From Flavobacterium psychrophilum (GTDB lineage: Bacteria > Bacteroidota > Bacteroidia > Flavobacteriales > Flavobacteriaceae), in contig QFQM01000238.1 in assembly GCA_003243255.1 (NCBI GenBank), positions 1-6,599 of the forward strand: a stretch of DNA of 6,599 bases, written 5' to 3'. Positions 1-4,062 of the stretch are shown one piece after another. Positions within the stretch are counted from its first letter, which is position 1; each line of letters starts with the position of its first letter. The notes under the pieces are model-generated. The model ran no database searches. It was not told the origin of the DNA and was given only the letters and a program-made list of their open reading frames with translations. The position numbers and the translations under genes were made by a program.

Positions 1-630
1 CAGCACGGGGAATCCTTTTGCTTCGGCAATGTCCATGAGGGGATTGTCCTGGTTGGGTGTGGAAACTATTGCCAGTTTTTTGTCGTTGCCTACGATCAGC
101 CATGCCCAGCCGCTTCCAAAACGGTTCTTGGCGGCATCCCCAAACTGGGTTTTAAAGGCATCGAATGAATTGAAATCCTTCTCGATAGCTGCCAATAGCT
201 TACCTGCAGGTTTGGCTCCTTCTACCGGTGTTTTGAGTGTTTGCCAGAACAGTTCATGATTATAATGCCCACCTGCGTTATTGCGCATCTTGGCTGAATA
301 TTTTGAAATACCCGACAGGAGTGTTTCCAGTGAGGTGCTGTTCTTATCTACTTTTTCGGCTGTTATTGCCTCAGCCAGGTTTTTGGCGTAGGTAGCGGCG
401 TGTTTTGTATAGTGGATCTCCATAGTAGCCGCGTCGATAGCGGGTTCCAGGGCATTGTAGGCATAGGGTAATGGTTGTTGCTCGTAGGGCGTAGCAGCGC
501 CTGTTTTTACTGTTGGCGCCTGGTTGCAGCCAGTGGCCAGGGTATCAAGGACAGGTAGGGCGAGTGCAGCTGCCAAACCAGCTTTGCCGGTGTTTTTAAG
601 GAATTCCCGGCGATTGGTATTGTTTGCCAT
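1..630 (-). CDS. Superoxide dismutase, Mn type, with Tat/lipoprotein-like signal (3' end cut by window edge)
   Basis: Converts superoxide to oxygen and hydrogen peroxide using a metal centre. I translated the minus strand from ATG at 630-628: 210 codons are open to the left edge. Residues 54-90 match the SOD N-terminal helical hairpin (LPYAYNALEP, then MEIHYTKHAATY), with metal ligand His73 and active-site Tyr81. NNAGGHYNHELFW (117-129) supplies ligand His125. The core FGSGWAWLIV and TPNQDNP follow. Gly-Gly before the second His and Gln194 in NQD are the Mn-type pattern, so it resembles sodA. The Asp and His ligands of the DxWEH motif lie off the edge, about 40 residues missing. The N-terminus NRREFLK plus a hydrophobic stretch (residues 5-30) is a twin-arginine signal, and LATGC (31-35) could be a lipobox, so export as an envelope lipoprotein is inferred. 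The second His of the usual HHxKHH is Tyr74 and the last is Ala78. No convincing SD or consensus promoter was seen upstream. Confidence 0.95.
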   Translation of the reverse strand, partial: MANNTNRREFLKNTGKAGLAAALALPVLDTLATGCNQAPTVKTGAATPYEQQPLPYAYNALEPAIDAATMEIHYTKHAATYAKNLAEAITAEKVDKNSTSLETLLSGISKYSAKMRNNAGGHYNHELFWQTLKTPVEGAKPAGKLLAAIEKDFNSFDAFKTQFGDAAKNRFGSGWAWLIVGNDKKLAIVSTPNQDNPLMDIAEAKGFPVL

Positions 631-741
631 AGTATTAGGTGTGTTTTTATGTATGAAGGAACAATATTACAATGATTGTGGATTGGGACTGATAATAAAT
701 GTAAGGGTCTAATGCAATTTTAATACCTGATTATCAAAGGT

Positions 742-758
742 CTGACATAATCCTGACA
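742..758. repeat. Paired CTGACA direct repeats, 11 bp apart
   Basis: CTGACA occurs at 742-747 and 753-758, one helical turn apart, about 110-130 bp upstream of the SOD start. Same-face spacing is what a dimeric regulator would use, but two hexamers can arise by chance. A binding role is inference only. Confidence 0.25.
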
Positions 759-829
759 AATATCACCTGTTAACATCTGTTTAATGCAAGCGGGCATTAG
801 CGACATGGGCCGGGCCACTACCCATAGCC

Positions 830-870
830 GGGCCAGGTATGGGCCGAACCAAGGGGAGGTACGGGCCAAA
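830..870. repeat. GC-rich GGGCC repeat block, partly on an 11-bp period
   Basis: GGGCC occurs at 807, 812, 830, 841 and 863. The last three are spaced 11 and 22 bp apart, and GGTAYGGGCCRAA appears twice (836-848 and 858-870), also 22 bp apart. Read as 11-mers from 830, the block runs into the TCTCT repeats that start at 871, so the two blocks may be diverged parts of one array. No function is apparent. Confidence 0.55.
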
Positions 871-925
871 GTCTCTATAAGGTCTCTATAAACTCTCTGT
901 AATGTCTCTAAAAGGTCTCTGTAAT
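871..925. repeat. Five-copy 11-bp tandem repeat (GTCTCTATAAG-like)
   Basis: Five contiguous 11-bp units begin at 871, 882, 893, 904 and 915: GTCTCTATAAG, GTCTCTATAAA, CTCTCTGTAAT, GTCTCTAAAAG and GTCTCTGTAAT. TCTCT is invariant, while the AT-rich second half varies. The next 11 bases (926-936) are GGGGTGGGGCT and break the pattern. The 11-bp period is close to one DNA turn, so all units face the same side of the helix. It could be a slippage-derived minisatellite or a multi-site protein-binding array; the sequence does not decide. Confidence 0.85.
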
Positions 926-945
926 GGGGTGGGGCTAAAAAAATG

Positions 946-967
946 GCATAACAATTAACGGTTATGC
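946..967. repeat. Palindrome GCATAAC-N8-GTTATGC
   Basis: The 7-bp arms are perfect inverted repeats (946-952 and 961-967) around an 8-base AT-rich centre. No T-run follows on either strand, so it is not a terminator. Its form suits a dimeric repressor operator, but no regulator gene is adjacent to support this. Confidence 0.4.
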
Positions 968-1001
968 ATTAGTGTTTTATTTTCTTCTCTGAAGACTGGT
1001 A

Positions 1002-1011
1002 GTTTGCAAAC
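1002..1011. repeat. Perfect 10-bp palindrome GTTTGCAAAC
   Basis: A self-complementary decamer in the AT-rich part of the divergent region, about 270 bp upstream of the sigma promoter. It may be a protein-binding site or a chance palindrome. Confidence 0.25.
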
Positions 1012-1278
1012 ATGTGGGACACACTAAAACTGACATTGTTGAAAGCTGATTGTAATATGAACGTTTATGGCCATGTTATCTGACCGCCTGCCAAATTCTT
1101 GTTGACAAATGTTATGAATTTGACTTTTTAGCGTTATTTTGTGTACCGAATCGTGCCTCCCACATATCCACCTTATCAATGAATCTTTCCTTTTACCTGA
1201 TATCCTTTTTGCGGTGATATACTGAATTCATTTGTACAAAGCTTGATAACAACCGAAACGTATTAGGTTTTATTGAGA

Positions 1279-1309
1279 CTTGATGTTTATATAGTTATAC
1301 TTATATTTG
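1279..1309 (+). promoter_or_regulatory. Bacteroidota-type promoter for the sigma-factor gene
   Basis: TATATTTG at 1302-1309 matches the Bacteroidota -7 consensus TAnnTTTG at every fixed base. CTTG at 1279-1282 matches the -33 element TTTG at three of four bases, with a 19-bp spacer. Transcription would start near 1315, giving a leader of about 25 nt before ATG 1342. This implies basal transcription of the sigma gene by the housekeeping sigma factor. Confidence 0.7.
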
Positions 1310-1341
1310 GAGCGTTCAAAAAATAGATCATCTGCAGGAGT

Positions 1342-2070
1342 ATGGCACATGAGCCTGGTTATAGCTTTGATTCCGTCCACGCGCTAACGTCCGTTAGCGG
1401 GGGAACGAATTTGCCGGTGTTGGATACACCGTTCAAATCTTCGTTGCCACGCTTCCAACATCTGTTGCGGATTGTTTCAAAAGATGGCGAACCTATAGAG
1501 CAATCAGCGGTCATTGATGACCACCTTTTATTCCAGGAAGTTTTTGATGAGCATTACCGCGCTCTCCTCTACTACGCTAAATGCTTTGTATCGGATGTCG
1601 ACACTGCACGGGATGTAGTGCAGGAGGTTTTCAGTAATTTCTGGTTGAAGCGGGAAAGTATACGTGAGAAGAAAGCTATTAAATCTTTTCTTTACGTATC
1701 TACCCGGAATAAATGCATCGACTTCTTAAGGCATGCAAAGCTCAAGCATGAAAATGAACAGCGGCTTAGCTACTTTCTCGATACAGAAAAGAAGACTGAG
1801 CACTTAAGTGATCTGGAAGCTGAAATAACTGCTGCTTCTACGCTTACGCTTATTCACAAAGCCATCGAGGAGCTGCCTGATAAATATAAGGATGTTGTCC
1901 GTCTAAGTTTTTATGAGAACTTAAGTGTTGAAGAGATCGCATCCCGGCTTCAGCTCCCATACAAAACCGTCTACACACAAAAGAACCGCGCCATTGAACG
2001 ACTCAAAGAAACGTTCGTTAGGCATAGCCTTCTGTTTCTTATCGCTATTGTTTATCAAGTGCTTAAATAG
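1342..2070 (+). CDS. ECF-type RNA polymerase sigma-70 factor, Bacteroidetes expansion family
   Basis: A 242-residue alternative sigma factor that would direct RNA polymerase to the neighbouring transport genes when its anti-sigma factor releases it. Region 2 spans about residues 63-131: LFQEVFDEHYRALLYYAK, then DTARDVVQEVFSNFW, then the promoter-melting part IKSFLYVSTRNKCIDFLR. Region 4 spans about 173-224, with the helix-turn-helix LSVEEIASRLQLPYKTVYTQK. Region 3 is absent, as in ECF factors; the family fits TIGR02985. About 60 residues precede region 2, longer than usual for these roughly 190-residue proteins, and a hydrophobic tail (HSLLFLIAIVYQVL, 228-241) follows region 4. ATG 1342 is the only in-frame ATG before region 2; AGGAG ends just one base before it, an awkward spacing. 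A non-ATG start further in cannot be excluded. The fecR-like gene follows after 127 bases. Confidence 0.95.
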   Translation: MAHEPGYSFDSVHALTSVSGGTNLPVLDTPFKSSLPRFQHLLRIVSKDGEPIEQSAVIDDHLLFQEVFDEHYRALLYYAKCFVSDVDTARDVVQEVFSNFWLKRESIREKKAIKSFLYVSTRNKCIDFLRHAKLKHENEQRLSYFLDTEKKTEHLSDLEAEITAASTLTLIHKAIEELPDKYKDVVRLSFYENLSVEEIASRLQLPYKTVYTQKNRAIERLKETFVRHSLLFLIAIVYQVLK

Positions 2071-2075
2071 CACTT
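2057..2075 (+). other. Hairpin overlapping the sigma-gene stop codon
   Basis: AAGTGCT (2057-2063) and AGCACTT (2069-2075) form a perfect 7-bp stem with a 5-base loop that contains part of the TAG stop. The next bases are pyrimidine-rich (to about 2110) but not a clean T-run, so it is at best a weak terminator or an mRNA end-protecting structure between the sigma and fecR-like genes. Confidence 0.35.
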
Positions 2076-2197
2076 CTCTGCTACTATTTACGTCTCCTTT
2101 CTTTTTATTTGTTACCTGAATATTACCCCAGCAAAATTTTCTTATTAAGTTTTGAAGAAAACAAGGCATCCCTGCGTCTTATAGCAAATTCAGCAAT

Positions 2198-3415
2198 GTG
2201 GCATCAGGGAATAACAGGCCAGATATATTGTTAGCGAAATACCTGACGAAAACTTTAACGGAGGAAGAAAAGAAACTTTTCGATGACTGGGTGAATAGTG
2301 ATCCCGGTCATAAAGCTTTGGTTGAAACGCTCGAGCGTAATAATATGCTGGGGCAGCAACTGGAGGACATTGCATCCGTAACTGATGACTCGATTGAGGA
2401 AGACAAAAGGCGTCTGTCATTGATGCTTTTGGGTGAAGTGGCAGCCACGCCTGCGGTTGTTCGCCCTGTACGCACCCGCCGTATTTGGTGGCAAGTGGCT
2501 GCAGCTGCGAGTATCGTTGCTCTTTCGATTGTAGTTTATAAGCAGTTTGACCGACCTGCTGCACAACCTACCAATATTGTTTCTACCCAAGCCCCAATGC
2601 CTGAACCCGGCACAGATAAAGCTGTTTTGCTCCTGGCCGATGGAAGAAAAATAACACTGGATTCGGTGTCCAATACTTCACTTACGCTGGGACAAAGTGT
2701 AGCGTCTGTAGACCCTGCCAAGGGAGTGCTCACTTACCAAGGGGGCAAAAGTAATTCTGAACTTATTGTTGATCACCATACGCTGCAAACTCCTACCGGC
2801 GGGCAATACAAGGTACAATTAAGTGATGGTACTATTGTGTGGCTAAATGCGGCCTCGTCTATCACCTACCCTACTCTCTTCACCGGCAATACGCGTGAAA
2901 TAAGTATTACGGGTGAGGTTTACTTAGAGGTATCTAAAAACAAGAATAAACCTTTTTTAGTGCATGTAGGCAAAGATCAAACCATAGAAGTCCTTGGGAC
3001 CAGGTTTGCGATCAATGCCTATCCCGATGAGCCGACGATCAAAACTACCTTGGTAGAAGGGAGTGTAAAAGTAACCGAGGAACATAGTAACTCATCTATA
3101 AGGTTGAAGCCTGGCCAACAATCACAGCTTAGCCATGAAAGTATCAATGTGGTAAATGATGTTGATTTGGAAGAGGCAACAGCCTTTGTCAATGGTTACT
3201 TCTATTTCAACAACGCCGATGTGCCCACCGCGATGCGGCAATTGGCTAAATGGTATGGATTAAAAGTTTCTTACAAAGGTGCTATTAAAACCAGTGGGTT
3301 TCGAGGAAAAATTCAGCGCAGTTTCAGTTTAGATGACGCATTGAAAATTTTGGGGCGTTACGGCGTTGACTTCGAAGTGAAGGGGAATGAAGTTGTTGTT
3401 CAGCAATCAAAATAG
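2198..3415 (+). CDS. FecR-family anti-sigma factor, inner-membrane
   Basis: A 405-residue single-pass membrane protein expected to hold the upstream sigma factor inactive and release it on a signal from the outer-membrane transporter. The cytoplasmic part (residues 1-95) has the anti-sigma pattern ILLAKYLTKTLTEEEKKLFDDWVN. One membrane segment lies at about 96-115 (IWWQVAAAASIVALSIVVY) after the basic run RPVRTRR. The periplasmic FecR domain is at about 194-290: LQTPTGGQYKVQLSDGTIVWLNAASSITYP is split here as LQTPTGGQYKV and LSDGTIVWLNAAS, followed by ITGEVYLEVSKN, FLVHVG and VLGTRFAINAYPDE. The C-terminal DUF4974-like domain is at about 333-400, with FYFNNADVPTAMRQLAKWYG. The start is GTG at 2198: the in-frame TGA at 2153-2155 bounds it and no in-frame ATG lies between. 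No SD is visible. Probably co-transcribed with the sigma gene 127 bases upstream. Confidence 0.95.
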   Translation: MASGNNRPDILLAKYLTKTLTEEEKKLFDDWVNSDPGHKALVETLERNNMLGQQLEDIASVTDDSIEEDKRRLSLMLLGEVAATPAVVRPVRTRRIWWQVAAAASIVALSIVVYKQFDRPAAQPTNIVSTQAPMPEPGTDKAVLLLADGRKITLDSVSNTSLTLGQSVASVDPAKGVLTYQGGKSNSELIVDHHTLQTPTGGQYKVQLSDGTIVWLNAASSITYPTLFTGNTREISITGEVYLEVSKNKNKPFLVHVGKDQTIEVLGTRFAINAYPDEPTIKTTLVEGSVKVTEEHSNSSIRLKPGQQSQLSHESINVVNDVDLEEATAFVNGYFYFNNADVPTAMRQLAKWYGLKVSYKGAIKTSGFRGKIQRSFSLDDALKILGRYGVDFEVKGNEVVVQQSK

Positions 3416-3469
3416 TTTTTTTCTATTAATCATATTTTGTTTTAAAGAGAAAAACGATCCCGTTTAAAA

Positions 3470-3497
3470 ACAGCAGGTGTCTACCTGGTGTTTTTTT
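3470..3497 (+). terminator. Rho-independent terminator after the anti-sigma gene
   Basis: CAGGT (3474-3478) pairs with ACCTG (3483-3487) around the loop GTCT. ACA (3470-3472) and TGT (3489-3491) extend the stem past a G-G mismatch, and T residues run from 3491 to 3497. It lies 55 bases after the fecR-like stop, so it should end the sigma-fecR transcript and make the transporter gene a separate unit. Confidence 0.75.
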
Positions 3498-3615
3498 CAG
3501 CAATCCCTAAATAAGCATATAGAATACAAGCCATTGAAAAACCAGCCCTAACCGTGGCTATACAAAATTCAGCCTATCATCCATTTCACCTTATCCTCCG
3601 ACTGGCAGCATAAAC

Positions 3616-3629
3616 ATCTGTAACCAGAT
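3616..3629. repeat. Small inverted repeat ATCTG-TAAC-CAGAT
   Basis: A perfect 5-bp stem with a 4-base loop. Weak alone; listed because it opens the series of hairpins in the leader. Confidence 0.3.
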
Positions 3630-3663
3630 TTAAGATACCCGTTAGTGCTTACCTGTCAAAACG

Positions 3664-3718
3664 CATTATTTTATTCGGGAGTCTGCAGCAGTGCAGCAAA
3701 CGCAATGATGAAATAATG
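3664..3718. repeat. 11-bp stem enclosing a nested CTGCA/TGCAG hairpin
   Basis: CATTATTTTAT (3664-3674) pairs with ATGAAATAATG (3708-3718) over 11 positions with a single G-U pair when read as RNA. The 33-base interior holds a second perfect stem, CTGCA (3683-3687) with TGCAG (3692-3696). Nested stems of this kind are typical of structured RNA. Confidence 0.5.
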
Positions 3719-3725
3719 TACACTG

Positions 3726-3742
3726 AGAAAGAGCCTCTTTCT
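3726..3742. repeat. Hairpin AGAAAGA-GCC-TCTTTCT
   Basis: A perfect 7-bp stem with a 3-base loop, immediately after the nested stem-loop and just before the long imperfect hairpin. Confidence 0.45.
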
Positions 3743-3803
3743 TAAGTGAAGAACTATAAGGTCCTGCATTTTCGCCTTTGCCAGGACCCTTATAGTTTCT
3801 TAA
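3738..3803. repeat. Long imperfect inverted repeat flanked by TTTCTTAA direct repeats
   Basis: The left arm (3749-3767) and right arm (3780-3801) share AAGAA, CTATAAGG, TCCTG and C in complementary order. The right arm carries three extra bases, giving a stem of about 19 bp with small bulges and a loop of about 12 bases. TTTCTTAA occurs as a direct repeat at 3738-3745 and 3796-3803, overlapping the preceding hairpin and the right arm. No T-run follows on either strand, so it is not an intrinsic terminator. A structured RNA element or the remnant of a tiny inserted element are both possible. Confidence 0.6.
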
Positions 3804-3808
3804 AAAAC

Positions 3809-3825
3809 AATGAGTTTGTCTCATT
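3809..3825. repeat. Hairpin AATGAG-TTTGT-CTCATT
   Basis: A perfect 6-bp stem with a 5-base loop, eight bases past the right arm of the long hairpin. Confidence 0.4.
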
Positions 3826-3832
3826 TCTATCG

Positions 3833-3909
3833 ATTGCTCTAATGTCATTCCTTCCATTAAACCGAAGTAACTTTTTTTATCCTACAGAAAAAGAATCCGG
3901 TAGAGCAAT
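3833..3909. repeat. 9-bp long-range inverted repeat ATTGCTCTA / TAGAGCAAT
   Basis: ATTGCTCTA at 3833-3841 and TAGAGCAAT at 3901-3909 are perfectly complementary and enclose 59 bases, within which CTTTTT and AAAAAG could form an inner stem. In the transporter mRNA leader this could close a domain next to the antisense RNA region. Confidence 0.45.
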
Positions 3910-3935
3910 TGAAATAACCATATAGGTGACTTCAC

Positions 3936-3972
3936 AAAAAAAGAACCACACCGGGTTGCAGCCGATGTGGTT
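3936..3972 (-). terminator. Minus-strand rho-independent terminator
   Basis: AACCACA (3944-3950) and TGTGGTT (3966-3972) are perfectly complementary. CGG (3952-3954) and CCG (3962-3964) extend the stem across one C-A mismatch, closing a 7-base loop. Read on the minus strand, the stem is followed by one C and then seven T (complement of the A-run 3936-3942). The plus strand has no T-run after the stem, so the signal is directional and stops minus-strand transcription. Confidence 0.75.
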
Positions 3973-4025
3973 TAGTTGTGGAGGTCAAAAAGGACATTCA
4001 GGAAAACGCTTTTTTAACCAACAAC
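3936..4025 (-). ncRNA. Predicted antisense small RNA opposite the SusC-like leader
   Basis: Inferred from a promoter and a terminator that face each other on the minus strand at the right distance. The promoter (4062-4032) would start transcription near 4025, and the terminator (3972-3936) would end it after the U-run, giving about 90 nt. No frame or SD marks it as an mRNA. It would be fully complementary to the region just upstream of the transporter start at 4039, so it could pair with that mRNA and lower its translation or stability. Its layout matches the cis-antisense sRNAs described for Bacteroides fragilis susC-type loci (DonS type); sequence similarity to those is untested. The exact 5' end is uncertain by several bases. 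Confidence 0.6.
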
Positions 4026-4031
4026 ACACAC

Positions 4032-4062
4032 CAAAACTATGCAACATTTTGCGTCTGGCAAA
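4032..4062 (-). promoter_or_regulatory. Perfect-consensus Bacteroidota promoter on the minus strand
   Basis: Read on the minus strand: TTTG (4062-4059), a 19-bp spacer, then TAGTTTTG (4039-4032). Both elements match the -33 TTTG and -7 TAnnTTTG consensus at every fixed base, and the spacer equals that of the sigma-gene promoter in this window. It points away from the transporter gene, and no protein gene follows it before the terminator. The -7 element shares one base with the ATG at 4039. Confidence 0.7.

Larger units (their letters stand above)
631..1341. other. Divergent intergenic region between the SOD gene and the sigma-factor gene
   Basis: This 711-base stretch separates two divergently transcribed genes and holds no protein gene I can support; the short frames in it lack family resemblance. 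It contains paired CTGACA motifs (742-758), an 11-bp-period repeat (about 830-936), two short palindromes (946-967 and 1002-1011), and the sigma-gene promoter at its right end (1279-1309). Positions 1012-1278 are AT-rich and show nothing else I could recognise. Confidence 0.7.
3416..4038. other. Long intergenic region, probable transporter leader, rich in inverted repeats
   Basis: These 623 bases separate the anti-sigma gene from the transporter gene. Frames of about 60-77 codons exist on both strands but have no recognisable domain and run through the hairpins, so I do not call them genes. After the terminator at 3470-3497 the stretch to about 3610 shows nothing notable. From 3616 onward a close series of inverted repeats begins, ending in an antisense terminator hairpin at 3944-3972. 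I found no housekeeping promoter for the plus strand here, which fits a transporter transcribed by the ECF sigma factor. Confidence 0.6.

Noticed and set aside
524..712. Plus-strand frame of 62 codons overlapping the SOD start
   Set aside because: It lies mostly antisense to the clearly coding SOD N-terminus and has no family resemblance; treated as a shadow.
757..790. Promoter for the SOD gene on the minus strand (CTTG, 22 bp, GATATTTG)
   Set aside because: The -7 element has a mismatch, the spacer is long and the leader would be about 120 nt; not convincing enough to annotate.
871..925. CRISPR-like array
   Set aside because: The units are 11 bp and contiguous with no spacers, so this is a tandem repeat and not CRISPR.
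2190..2564. Minus-strand frame of 124 codons over the fecR-like gene
   Set aside because: It is fully antisense to the FecR N-terminal and membrane segments, with no domain of its own.
3666..3857. Minus-strand frame of 63 codons in the transporter leader
   Set aside because: It runs through several inverted repeats, has no recognisable domain, and no promoter or start signal supports it.
3866..3907. GTAAC followed by a T-run as an ECF -35/-10 promoter for the transporter
   Set aside because: GTAAC is short and frequent, no convincing -10 partner is seen, and I know no firm consensus for this sigma group.
4007..4020. Plus-strand terminator at AAAACGCTTTTTT
   Set aside because: The possible stem is only A-T pairs around a 3-base loop, too weak to be an intrinsic terminator.
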